Made by a program: the position numbers and the translations under genes. The notes below the pieces were generated by a model. That model saw only the letters and a list, made by a program, of their open reading frames with translations. It did no database searches and was not told where the DNA came from. Below are positions 33,361 to 42,245 of a stretch of 64,000 nucleotides of DNA, one piece after another. Numbering within the stretch: position 1 is the stretch's first letter; the number at the start of each line of letters is the position of its first letter. The DNA comes from Bog-756 sp963845485 (GTDB lineage Bacteria > Actinomycetota > Acidimicrobiia > Acidimicrobiales > RAAP-2). The stretch lies in contig CAWJSI010000012.1 in assembly GCA_963845485.1 (NCBI GenBank), positions 269,477 to 333,476 on the forward strand, given 5' to 3'.

Positions 33361-34125
33361 ATGAACAGGACAGGCGGATTGGGTGATGAGCACCGGGCCG
33401 CGGCGCAGTTGGCCCGCGAGGCGGGCCTCGTGCTCATGGACCTCCGCTCGGGCACACTGAAAGGGAAAGAGCTCGGGAACGAGGGCGACCGTCGTGCCCA
33501 CCGGCTGCTCATGGATCGCCTGGCCGAGCGCTTCCCCGAGGACCGTGTCCGCTCAGAGGAGGCCGACCAGTCCGAGGCGCTCGGGCCTCAATCGGGGCGG
33601 GTCTGGATCGTTGATCCGCTGGACGGCACCCGCGAGTACTCGGAAGGACGGGAGGATTGGGCCGTCCATGTGGCTCTGGCCGTCGACGGCGAGCCGGTGG
33701 TGGGCGCAGTGGCCCTCCCCGCGCTCGGTGCTGTGCTCGACACCGGTTCCCCCCCGGCGCTGTCGATGCCTCGCCCGGTGCCGCGCATGGTGGTGAGCCG
33801 GACCCGGCCCCCCGACTTCGTGCCGTTCGTCGCCGAGCGCCTGGGGGCCGAGACGGTCCCCATGGGTTCGGCCGGGGCCAAGATCGCCGCGGTCATCCGT
33901 GGAGCCGCGGAGGTCTACGTCCATGCCGGTGGGCAGTACGAATGGGATTCGGCGGCCCCGGTGGCCGTGGCGCTGGCCATGGGGCTCCACGCCTCCCGAC
34001 TGGACGGGTCGCCCCTGCGTTACTCACAGGCCGACCCGTGGCTACCCGATCTCGTCGTCTGCCATCCCAGCCTGACCGTCGCCGTGATGGGTACCTTGGC
34101 CGCGGCCGGAGCATCAGAGGGGTGA
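33361..34125 (+). CDS. Inositol-monophosphatase-superfamily phosphatase (CysQ-like)
   Basis: A 254-residue Mg-dependent phosphatase. The metal motif WIVDPLDGTREYSEGREDWAV (about 81-101) and the second site GGQYEWDSAAPVAVALA (about 189) define the superfamily; EEADQ at about 65 contributes a Glu. The DGTREY rather than DGTTNF form points to 3'(2'),5'-bisphosphate nucleotidases (CysQ), which clear PAP in sulfate assimilation, over true inositol monophosphatases. Its stop overlaps the GTG of the next gene by four bases, so the two are coupled. Confidence 0.85.
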   Translation: MNRTGGLGDEHRAAAQLAREAGLVLMDLRSGTLKGKELGNEGDRRAHRLLMDRLAERFPEDRVRSEEADQSEALGPQSGRVWIVDPLDGTREYSEGREDWAVHVALAVDGEPVVGAVALPALGAVLDTGSPPALSMPRPVPRMVVSRTRPPDFVPFVAERLGAETVPMGSAGAKIAAVIRGAAEVYVHAGGQYEWDSAAPVAVALAMGLHASRLDGSPLRYSQADPWLPDLVVCHPSLTVAVMGTLAAAGASEG

Positions 34126-35303
34126 GCACGGCGACTGCGGCATTCACTCCGGCCCCGCTTGGTCCGCTCACGCTGAAGAACAGGATCATCAAGTCGGCCA
34201 CGTTTGAAGGAGCGACACCGAAGGGCGAGATCGGTGACGACCTGGTGTCCTTCCACCGGCGGGTGGCGAACGGCGGTGCGGCTATGACCACGGTGGCGTA
34301 CCTGGCCGTCTCGCCCGAGGGCCGAACCGACCGTCACTGCGTGATGCTGGCCGAGGAAAAGGTGAGCGATCTCAGGCGGGTCACCGACGCGGTCCACACA
34401 GCTGGTGCCGCGGCCTCAGCCCAGATCGGCCACGCCGGGCCGGTAGCCAACGCCCGCTCGAACGGGTCACCATCGTTGGGCCCGAGCCGCCGGCTCAACC
34501 CGAGTGGGGCCATGACCGCGGCCGTCAGTGAGCACGACATCGCCAGGATCACCGAGGAGTACGGACGTGGGGCGACCCTCGCCGTTCAAGCCGGGTTCGA
34601 CTGCATCGAAATCCACCTGGGTCACAACTACCTCCTGAGTGCCTTCCTCAGTCCGAAGCTCAACCGCCGGACCGACCAGTGGGGCGGGAGCCTGACCAAC
34701 CGGGCTCGCTTTCCGCTGCAGGTGGTGGCGGCCGTGCGCGACGCCGTGGGCGATCGTGCTGCGGTCACGGCCAAGCTGAATATGGCCGACGGTGTGGATG
34801 GAGGATTCTGGTTGGAGGAGAGCATCGAGTTCGCTCGGATGCTCGAGTCGGAGGGATGCCTCGACGCGCTCGAGCTGACGGGAGGCAGCTCGCTGTCCAA
34901 CCCCATGTTCCTCTTCCGGGGCGAGGCCCCGAGGGTGGAGTTTGCCGCCACCCTTCCGGCGCCATTGCGAGCCGGCTTCCGGTTGGTGGGATCCCGGTTC
35001 CTCAAGGAGTACCCCTTCGAGGAGGCGTACTTCCTCCCCTATGCCCGCCAGTTCCTCGACGCCCTGACACTCCCGCTCGTTCTTCTCGGGGGGGTGAACC
35101 GGCTGGAGACGGTCGAAGCTGCCCTGGCCGACGGGTTCGCCTTCGTGGCCATGGCTCGCGCCCTGTTGCGTGAGCCTGATCTGGTCAATCGTTGGGCCCG
35201 GGGTTCGGATGAGGAGGGTCTGTGCGTCCACTGCAACAAGTGCATGCCGACCATCTACTCCGGCACCCGGTGCGTGCTGGTGGCCGACCCTGGGCTGGCT
35301 TGA
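34122..35303 (+). CDS. NADH:flavin oxidoreductase, old-yellow-enzyme family
   Basis: A 393-residue FMN-dependent TIM-barrel oxidoreductase. It opens with LGPLTLKNRIIKSATFEGA, has the active-site pair in CIEIHLGHNYLLSAFLSPKLNRRTDQWGGSLTNRAR (the HxxH..FLSP..N.R.D..GGS signature, about 160-195), and ends with a Cys cluster LCVHCNKCMPTIYSGTRC (about 367) like the 4Fe-4S-binding edge of dienoyl-CoA reductases, although the second (FAD/NADPH) domain of those enzymes is missing. It likely reduces an enone or enoyl-CoA. GTG 34122 overlaps the CysQ-like stop. Confidence 0.88.
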   Translation: MSTATAAFTPAPLGPLTLKNRIIKSATFEGATPKGEIGDDLVSFHRRVANGGAAMTTVAYLAVSPEGRTDRHCVMLAEEKVSDLRRVTDAVHTAGAAASAQIGHAGPVANARSNGSPSLGPSRRLNPSGAMTAAVSEHDIARITEEYGRGATLAVQAGFDCIEIHLGHNYLLSAFLSPKLNRRTDQWGGSLTNRARFPLQVVAAVRDAVGDRAAVTAKLNMADGVDGGFWLEESIEFARMLESEGCLDALELTGGSSLSNPMFLFRGEAPRVEFAATLPAPLRAGFRLVGSRFLKEYPFEEAYFLPYARQFLDALTLPLVLLGGVNRLETVEAALADGFAFVAMARALLREPDLVNRWARGSDEEGLCVHCNKCMPTIYSGTRCVLVADPGLA

Positions 35304-35358
35304 CCACGGTCGAGCTCCGGCCGGTCCGTCGCCTCCGGTAGTGCTTCCGATGGACCGG

Positions 35359-36858
35359 TTAGAGGTGCACGACGTGCGAGTCGGGTGTGCCCAGGGCCTT
35401 AAGGTTCCCCCGCCGCAGGACCAGACCGGCCACCACCGCCCCGACCACGAAGATTAGGGCTGACCAGCCGAAAGCCGTCGTGTAGCTGTGCAGGGCGGCG
35501 CTCTTCAGGTTGGCCGGCGTGACTACGCGCCCGACCAGGTAGGCACTGGCGGCCGAGGCGGCCAGTGTGTTGAGCAAGGCGGTGCCGATGGAGCCCCCAA
35601 CCTGTTGGGACGTGTTCAGTGAGGCTGAGCCAACACCGGCATCGTGGGGGGCCAGGCCGAGCGTTCCGGTGCTGAAGGAGGGGGCGAGGCTGAGCCCGAA
35701 ACCGAAGCCCAACAGGATGACGTAGGGCAGGACATGGCTGACGTAGGAGCTGTGCAGACCCACCCGGTGAAGGAAGAACATGGCCACGGCGGCACAGAGC
35801 ATGCCGATGGGAACGATGGGCTTCGGTCCGAACTTGGGCAGCAGCACCCGGTTGGACACCTGGGCCATGGTCGCCAGTGCGGCCACCATGGGCAAGAAGG
35901 CCACCCCGGTCTTCACCGGGCTGAAGCCGAGGGTTCCCTGCAGGTAGTACGTGAGGAACAAAAAGACGCCGAAGATCCCGATACTGGCGAACAGCATGGC
36001 CAGCATCGAGCCACCCCGAGTGCGATTCAAGACGATGCGGAGGGGGAGCAGCGGGTACTTCGCCTTGGTCTCGGCGAAGGCAAAGGCGGCCAGCAGCACT
36101 ACCCCGAGGACGAGAAAGCCAATGGTGTAGGGATTGCTCCAGGCGGTGGTCTCGGCGTGTGACAGGCCGAATACCAGTGAGAACAGACCACCAGTCACCA
36201 GGGTGAGCCCACCAAGGTCGAGCGGGTCGTGATCGGCGGCCTTGTCGTTCTTCAACCACAGGAGGGCACCGGTGGCGGCGATGGCGGCGAAGGCCAGATT
36301 GACGAAGAGGGTCCACCGCCATGACGCGTAGGAGGTGAGGATGCCACCGAGGAGCAGTCCGATGGCCCCACCGGCGCCGGCAATGCCGCCGTAGATTCCA
36401 AACGCCTTGCCCCGTTCGGCCGGGTCGCTGAATGTGGTGGTCAACAGGGCGAGCACCGAGGGAGCCAGCAGGGCGCCGAACGCACCCTGGACGGTGCGGG
36501 CGATGACAAGCATCGGAAAGCCGACTGCCGCCCCACCGACCGCGGAGGCAACGGCGAACCCCACCAGCCCGATGAGTAGAGCCCGTTTGCGGCCGATGAT
36601 GTCGCCGATGCGACCCCCGAGCAACAAGAGGCTTCCGAAGGCCAGGGAGTAGGCAGTAACGATCCACTGCCGGTCGGCGTTGGAGAAGCCCAAGTCGTGT
36701 TGGGCGGTCGGAAGGGCGATGTTGACGATGGTGTTGTCGAGGATCACCATCAGCTGGGCCACACCGAGCACGGCGAGGATCCACCAACGCATGGCGTGGT
36801 TGGCCTCTCCGTCACTTCTCGTCTGGTTGGCCGGGGCTAGATCACTGGTTGCGGTCAT
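35359..36858 (-). CDS. MFS drug-efflux transporter, DHA2 (EmrB/QacA) type
   Basis: A 499-residue 14-helix major facilitator. Motif A GGRIGDIIGRKRALLIGLVGF (about 80) and motif C GIAGAGGAIGLLLGGIL (about 153) are those of drug-proton antiporters; the N-terminal helix is AQLMVILDNTIVNIALPTAQ, with the DHA2 Asp. The TetR gene lies divergently 168 bases away with a palindromic site between, the normal layout of a drug-induced efflux pump. ATG 36858. Substrates cannot be told from sequence. Confidence 0.93.
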   Translation of the reverse strand: MTATSDLAPANQTRSDGEANHAMRWWILAVLGVAQLMVILDNTIVNIALPTAQHDLGFSNADRQWIVTAYSLAFGSLLLLGGRIGDIIGRKRALLIGLVGFAVASAVGGAAVGFPMLVIARTVQGAFGALLAPSVLALLTTTFSDPAERGKAFGIYGGIAGAGGAIGLLLGGILTSYASWRWTLFVNLAFAAIAATGALLWLKNDKAADHDPLDLGGLTLVTGGLFSLVFGLSHAETTAWSNPYTIGFLVLGVVLLAAFAFAETKAKYPLLPLRIVLNRTRGGSMLAMLFASIGIFGVFLFLTYYLQGTLGFSPVKTGVAFLPMVAALATMAQVSNRVLLPKFGPKPIVPIGMLCAAVAMFFLHRVGLHSSYVSHVLPYVILLGFGFGLSLAPSFSTGTLGLAPHDAGVGSASLNTSQQVGGSIGTALLNTLAASAASAYLVGRVVTPANLKSAALHSYTTAFGWSALIFVVGAVVAGLVLRRGNLKALGTPDSHVVHL

Positions 36859-36880
36859 GGGAGCCCTCCGCTGTCTTCTG

Positions 36881-36953
36881 AAGTGGAGACAATCTCTCCG
36901 CTTACTGAGCTACTCTACACATGTCTACCGATACGGAGGTTCAAACTCCACTT
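36881..36953. promoter_or_regulatory. Palindromic operator candidates between the MFS pump and TetR genes
   Basis: Site 1 (36881-36903) is AAGTGGAGA-caatc-TCTCCGCTT, 9-bp arms with one mismatch. Site 2 (about 36931-36953) repeats the same halves in weaker form, ACGGAGG...ACTCCACTT. Both lie in the 168-base gap between divergent starts, where a TetR repressor normally binds to control itself and the pump. Inference from symmetry and context. Confidence 0.55.
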
Positions 36954-37026
36954 AGCTCGCTGAGGCGGGTTTGCTGTTTGGGTCTTGTCCAGCGACCGGC
37001 GGGAGTGCGGCGAAAGGGCCAGTCAT

Positions 37027-37692
37027 ATGAGTGATGCAGTACCAGAACCGGATCGGGCCCTGCGTGCCGACGCTGCCCGCAACCGGGAGAGGATCCTGGT
37101 GGCCGCCGGGGAGGTGTTTGCCGAGCGGGGACTGGACGCCACCCTGGACGACGTCGCCCATCACGCGGGCCTCGGTGTGGGCACGGTCTATCGGCGCTTT
37201 CCCGGGAAGGAGGAGCTGGTCGAAGCCCTGTTTGTTCATGCGCTCGACAGGATGGTGACGCTGGCCGAGGAAGCAGCCGCTATGGACGATCCTTGGGAGA
37301 GTCTGGTGTGGTTCCTGGAGCAGGCCACACAGATGCAGTCCGAGAACTTGGGCCTCCGAGACGTGGCCCTGCACCAAGGCTACGGACGAGACAAGGTGGC
37401 GGCCGCCCGTGAGCGCATCATCCCCGCCGTATACCGACTGGTCGAGCGGGCCCAGCAATCAGGCCGGCTTCGATCGGACTTCCTGCCGACCGACGTACCC
37501 ATCATCGAGCTGATGGTCAGCTCGGTCGCCGACTACACGAGCACGTTGGCTCCCGACCTGTGGCGCCGGTACCTGGCCATCGTGCTCGACGGTCTCGTTG
37601 CTGAACGGACGGACACCCGGCCGCTCGCGCCCGGACCGAACCGTGAAGTGATCGAAGCGGCCATGAGCGTTCGCCGCATCCGAAGGAGCTGA
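37027..37692 (+). CDS. TetR-family transcriptional regulator
   Basis: A 221-residue one-component repressor. The helix-turn-helix domain is AARNRERILVAAGEVFAERGLDATLDDVAHHAGLGVGTVYRRFPGKEELVEALF (about 15-68); the rest is a helical ligand-binding domain of the TetR_C type (WESLVWFLEQATQMQSENLGLRDVAL). ATG 37027 has no strong ribosome-binding site; an in-frame ATG at 36985 would add residues before the HTH and is less likely. Divergent from the DHA2 pump, which it probably represses until a drug is bound. Confidence 0.92.
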   Translation: MSDAVPEPDRALRADAARNRERILVAAGEVFAERGLDATLDDVAHHAGLGVGTVYRRFPGKEELVEALFVHALDRMVTLAEEAAAMDDPWESLVWFLEQATQMQSENLGLRDVALHQGYGRDKVAAARERIIPAVYRLVERAQQSGRLRSDFLPTDVPIIELMVSSVADYTSTLAPDLWRRYLAIVLDGLVAERTDTRPLAPGPNREVIEAAMSVRRIRRS

Positions 37693-37744
37693 GCGGACTC
37701 CCTGGTGGCTGCCGGACGGCCGAGCCGGGTGCCCGGCGCGCGCC

Positions 37745-38086
37745 TCAGTCGTCGTCGGGGTCGGTAGCCGAGGTGATGGGAGCGTCAAGATCCCAGCCCT
37801 CGTCCGACTCATCTACATCGACCCGGGCCGTGGATGGATCTATCCCGTCGGGATCGTCTATTCCGCCGTCCAAGGTGGCCATCGCTTCAGGGTCGTCGAG
37901 CTCGACTCCCGCCTCTTCCATCTCTCGCTCGTCGGTCTGGAGGGTGGGGTCAAGCGACGGGTCCAACTCCACGGCCTCAAGGAAACTGGGATCAAGCTGG
38001 GTCTTGTCGTCGAGTGCCTCGTCTCCCTGTTCGAAGGGATCTGATCCTGATGGCTGGTCTGGTGACCACTCGTCGTTCTGGCTCAT
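37745..38086 (-). CDS. Acidic low-complexity protein of unknown function
   Basis: About 113 residues if begun at ATG 38086, with an unusually high Asp/Glu content (DPFEQGDEALDDKTQLDPS, EREMEEAGVELDDPEAM, and a DPDDD end) and almost no hydrophobic core, so it is likely disordered. The frame is open further upstream (ATG 38176, MPYRHWQRFHPEP, or 38197), which would add a basic leader. No known domain. Convergent with the TetR gene; upstream lies the tRNA. Confidence 0.55.
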   Translation of the reverse strand: MSQNDEWSPDQPSGSDPFEQGDEALDDKTQLDPSFLEAVELDPSLDPTLQTDEREMEEAGVELDDPEAMATLDGGIDDPDGIDPSTARVDVDESDEGWDLDAPITSATDPDDD

Positions 38087-38264
38087 GTGGCTGCACGTCT
38101 CTTCCCGGATCTGGTCGTTTGCCTCCCACGAGCGTAGAGGCTCGGGATGGAACCGTTGCCAATGGCGGTAGGGCATGGTGCCCACCTTGGCCCTCACCTG
38201 TCTGTTTGTGGGACCTAAGGTAGGTGTAGGTCGTGTTGAGAAATGACCCTCACCTCGACAAGTT

Positions 38265-38337
38265 GCCCACGTAGCTCAGGGGATAGAGCACTCGTTTCCT
38301 AAATGAGGTGTCGCAGGTTCAAATCCTGCCGTGGGCA
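38265..38337 (+). tRNA. tRNA-Arg (anticodon CCT)
   Basis: A 73-base cloverleaf: acceptor GCCCACG pairs with CGTGGGC, D-arm GCTC...GAGC, anticodon arm CTCGT-TTCCTAA-ATGAG with anticodon CCT at 38298-38300, T-arm GCAGG-TTCAAAT-CCTGC, discriminator A at 38337. CCA is not fully encoded. It reads AGG codons. All genes up to it look like core chromosome; everything to its right is accessory, so it may be the boundary of an integrated region. Confidence 0.95.
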
Positions 38338-38737
38338 CCGTGTGCTCCGGATCAGGGAGAGAGGGAGACGGACAGCAAAACGGGCCAAAACCGCCGCGCG
38401 AAGCCCCGACAGGGAGAGCGAGAAAGCGGAGAGCGCCAGGGCCGGCGCACCGGAAACGGGGAGCCCTGAGTGTGGTTCGATGAGCCTCAGTCCAGGGCCC
38501 GTGGATCACCCGTGTAACAACACATGTGGGCGTGTGGATAAGCCATGAGGGGTGTTTTGGCAGCGCTGATCGGGGTGGTGGTACCACCCGTCCGACCGGT
38601 GGGCTGTCTCCCTTGGCTGGAGGGGTACGGTCCGATCAGACTGGGAGGACAATGGTCACGGCGGCGAGAGCATCGGGGTGTGGCTCGGTCGGCTGGCCTG
38701 GGGCCGCCGGCGACCCGGCCCGTGGGCCGAGGACACG
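38338..38737. other. Intergenic stretch with no recognisable gene
   Basis: Four hundred bases between the tRNA and the broken permease. Open frames here are short and have arginine- and proline-rich composition typical of chance reading in GC-rich DNA. No transposon end, RNA structure or promoter could be assigned by eye. I searched it for a copy of the tRNA 3' end and did not see one. Confidence 0.4.
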
Positions 38738-41248
38738 ATGAGCCGCATCCTCGAGACTGCCTGGTACCGCTTCCGGGCCACGTTCGGCCGGCGGTGGGGT
38801 GGCTATCTGACCGTACTGGTGCTGATCGGGCTGCTCAGCGGCCTGGCCATGGGAGCCATCGCCGGAGCCCGGCGCACGTTGGCGTCGCCCTCGGTGTACG
38901 TGGCCAGCAGGAACCCCTTCAGTTTCGGCATCGGCACGGGTGTCTTCGATCCCGAGGGCGGCCAGAACTCGGGCTATGACCCAAACGTGATCCACGCCCT
39001 CGCCCACCTGCCCCACGTGGTGGCCGTCGCCAGCGTGTCGGGCCTGAATATGGTGATCCTGAACAACAAGGGTGTCCCGGTCCCGATGGACCTCAGCGCG
39101 GGCAACGGCAGCGGAAGCATCGACGGCGCTTACTTCACGAAGAACAAGGCCAGTGTGGTCGAGGGGCGGATGCCCAATCCCGACAACCCCCGCGAGTTCG
39201 CAGTCAACGCCGTTGTGGCGCAGGAGTTGCATCTCCACGTGGGCCAGGTGGTCCCCTTCGGCATCTACACCAATGCCCAGACCGAACGGCCCGACTTCGG
39301 CACGACCAGCGTGCCGCCCTACCGCCGCTTGGAGATCAACCCTGGTGGGTATCATCGAAGACCCGGCGACGGTGGCCGCCGACCAGGCCGACACCGAATC
39401 GCTCCAGGTCTTCTCACCCGCGCTCACCCGCCAGCTGCTCTCATGCTGTGCCAACTACACGATCACCGGCCTAAAGGTGGACGGGGGGAACGGCGTCGTC
39501 CGTCGGGTGGAACAAGAGGCCCAGGCGGCGTTGCCAGCGGGAGATCCCGTGATCCTCAGCCGCAACCACCTCCGACACCTTGGCCAAGGCGGTGCGATCG
39601 GTCAAGCCGCTGGCCATCGCCCTGGCCGTGTTCGGCGGGATCGCCGGGGTGGTGGCGCTCATCGTGGCCGCCCAATTGATCGGCCGCCAACTCCGATTCG
39701 GTCTCGAGGAGCGCCGGGTCCTCCGGGCGCTCGGGGCCGGGCGTACCCGAAACCGCTCCTCGACGGCCTGCTCGGTCTGGTGATAGCCATCGTGATCGGG
39801 TCGGTGGTGGCCGTGGGGGTGGCGGTGGCACTCTCACCCATAGCCCCACTCGGCGTGATCCGTCCGGTCTATCCCGACCGGGGTGTGGCCTGGGACTGGA
39901 CGGTGCTGGGCACGGGATTCGCGATCCTGGTCGTGGGCTTGACGGGCATCGCCACGGCCACGGCCTATCGCCAGTCGCCGGCACGATGGGACCTGCGAGG
40001 GGGCCGGGCTATCCGCACCGAGTCGACCTCCGCCGGCATCGTGGCCGGATGGGGATTTCCGGTGCCGGCGGTCGAAGGCGTGCGCTTCGCCCTCGACTCG
40101 GGCACCGGTCGCAACGCCGTGCCGGTGCGGTCAGCCATCCTCGGGACGGTGCTGGCCCTGTGGGTCGTGGTCACCACGGTGACCTTCGGCGCCAGCCTCA
40201 ACACGCTGGTCTCCCATCCGGACCTCTACGGTTGGAACTGGGACTACGCACTGGTCGGAGGGTCGGGGTCCGGAGACATCCCCTCGGATCAGGTCAACCG
40301 GCTGCATCGACCGGGACCACTCGGTGGCGTCGTGGTCCGGTGCGTACTTCGCCAGCGCCAAGATCGACGATCAGACAGTGCCGGTCCTGGGTGAGAACGC
40401 CGGCGCCCCGGTGGAGCCGCCGATCCTGTCCGGGCAGAGGCTCGAGGGCAACGACCAGGTCGTCCTGGGGCCAAAGACACTGGCGCAGCTGGGCAAGACG
40501 GTGGGGGACACGGTGGAGGTGGACGCCGGCCGGGGCGGGACGACCCGGCTCCGGATCGTCGGCACCGCCACCATGCCCTCCATCGGCGAGCTCCGGGGAG
40601 CTGCACCTGGAGATGGGGAGCGGCGCGCTGATCCCCTCGGCCGTCATGTCACCGGCCGACCGCAACCCATTCGACGACCCGTCAATCGGTCCCGAGACCA
40701 TCTTCGTCCGGCTCAAACCGAACGTCGATCAGCAAGACAGCGGTGGCGTCGTTGCAGCGAATCGCAAATGCCACCAGCAACCCGTCGAACTTCGGGGTGG
40801 CGATCGTCGGCCGTTCTGCGGCCGGCCGAGATCGTGAACTACCGATCGATGGGGACCACGCCGGTGCTGTTGGGTGTCGTCCCTGGCCGTCGGGGCCGTG
40901 GCCGCGCTCGGGCTGACCCTGGTGGCATCGGTGCGCCGCCGTCGAAGAGACTGGCCGTGTTCAAGACCCTGGGCTTCACCCGCCGGCAGCTGGCGGCCAC
41001 GGTGGCCTGGCAGTCGAGCATTTCGGTGGCCATCGGGGTCGTGGTCGGTGTCCCCTTGGGCATCATCTCCGGCCGCCAGCTGTGGGATCTCTTCGCCACC
41101 GAGATCAACGCCGTGCCGTCCCCGACGGTCCCGTGGGCTGGGTGGTGGCCATCGGGCTGGGCTCGCTGGTGCTGGCCAACTGGTGGCGGCACTGCCGGGG
41201 CGGATGGCCGCCCGCACGCCGACAGCCCTGGTGCTGCGGGCGGACTGA
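38738..41248 (+). pseudogene. FtsX/MacB-type ABC permease, decayed by many frameshifts
   Basis: From ATG 38738 the sequence encodes MSRILETAWYRFRATFGRRW and a first membrane helix, then an extracellular domain, but correct reading needs at least eight frame changes (about 39342, 39572, 39750, 40300, 40600, 40740, 40870, 40940, 41130 and 41170). Recognisable blocks in order: LAIALAVFGGIAGVVALIVA, GLVIAIVIGSVVAVGVAVAL, AVFKTLGFTRRQLAATVAWQ (the FtsX-type core), VVGVPLGIISGRQLWDLFA, and the end MAARTPTALVLRAD with TGA at 41246-41248. Intact, it would be a large FtsX permease; no ATPase partner lies nearby. Each block is well preserved, so the decay is recent or partly due to base errors. Confidence 0.75.
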
Positions 41249-41324
41249 CGGCCACTGGCCACGTTCCAGTAATTCAGTCGCCTGCTCGATCAACGTGGAC
41301 ATGCCGGAGTGTGGTGCCCCGGAA

Positions 41325-41799
41325 CGCCGGCTCGGGAACGCGCCGAACGCCGACTTGGGAACGCCGTCGAACGACCTATGTGCCGCGGGCTGATCACTAC
41401 TTCGATCGCTGGGCGAGGCCCATGCGCCCACATTTCGTTGCGGACCGACACACGCCTGTCGGGGACCGTAGAGGCGAGCGTGGCGGGTCCCGGGCGGCCG
41501 GGAGGCAACAACAGGTCGAATGGCGCCGAGCCGCGTCCGAACCCCCGCCACCCGCGGCGAATGATTCGAATCGGCTTCCCTCCGGCTTCGCCGTCGGACG
41601 CCCGACCGGAGTTCCTTGTTACGACGCGGTGTCGCTTCCACCGTGTCGCGTTCGCTCGATGGGCCGCTCCGCGTCCGCCTGGACCTTTCCGCAGGGCATC
41701 TCGTTCGTTGTGGCCGATGAAGGCGTGCGGCGCTGAGGTTTGCGCGCTCGTGACGAGCGCTGTCAGTCGCCGTGGCCATGCGGCCTAGAGGGCTCATCG
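41325..41799. other. Gene-free left part of the direct repeat
   Basis: The open frames on both strands are Arg/Pro/Ser-rich and unconvincing. Near the left edge, GGAACGCCG-like units recur in irregular spacing (41321-41375). The stretch 41560-41610 (TTCGCCGTCGGACGCC region) and 41740-41790 contain short inverted pairs. No protein or RNA is identified; the copy at 49724-50198 differs at only a few bases. Confidence 0.4.
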
Positions 41800-42156
41800 T
41801 TAGAGGATTGTCGAGTCAGCTTGGTAGTCGAGGATCAGTTCCGGTGGGTGGAAGCCTTCTTCGAGGGAGATTCCGTGGACGGCACTGACGTGGTCTCGGA
41901 ACCAGGAGTCGAACGGCTCGTCCGAGCGACCGATGACGGCGAAGGCGGCGTCGATGTCGTCCGCTTCCATGTAGACGACGGCGAAGTCGCCCATGGGCGT
42001 CGGCTGGATCCAGACTGATTCTCGGGTGACACCGGCGCGTCGTCGGGCGTCCTCGTACGCCGCTTTGCGTTCGCCGCGCCAGCACAAGGCCATGGCGTCG
42101 CGTTCGGCGTCGGTCATCTCGGGCAATAGCGGGGCAACGAATCCGATGGTCGGCAT
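41800..42156 (-). CDS. DUF6176-like small protein, copy 1
   Basis: A 118-residue protein with a likely ferredoxin-like alpha-beta fold. Marks: SVWIQPTPMGDFAVVYMEADDIDAAFAVIGRSDEPFDSWF (about 47-87), as in DUF6176 proteins, with an N-terminal helix rich in Glu/Arg. No function is known. ATG 42156 follows AGAAGGGATGGGCC. It lies 90 bases beyond the 3' end of the LAL regulator on the same strand and so could share its transcript. Copy 2 (50199-50555) encodes the same protein; the one base difference I see is silent. Confidence 0.65.
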   Translation of the reverse strand: MPTIGFVAPLLPEMTDAERDAMALCWRGERKAAYEDARRRAGVTRESVWIQPTPMGDFAVVYMEADDIDAAFAVIGRSDEPFDSWFRDHVSAVHGISLEEGFHPPELILDYQADSTIL

Positions 42157-42245
42157 GGCCCATCCCTTCTGGGAGTTGGTCTGTGGGTCACAGTGTCGTC
42201 TTCGCCGCCCGGCGAGACATCACTCGATCGGGTGAGAACACGCCT

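Noticed and set aside
38264..38340. Short repeat of the tRNA end as an integration scar
   Set aside because: I looked for the T-arm/acceptor sequence elsewhere in the window and did not see a second copy.
41309..41788. Open frames of about 160-230 codons on both strands at the left of the repeat
   Set aside because: Arg/Pro/Ser-rich, frame-shifted relative to each other and without any known motif; both strands are equally open, as expected by chance.
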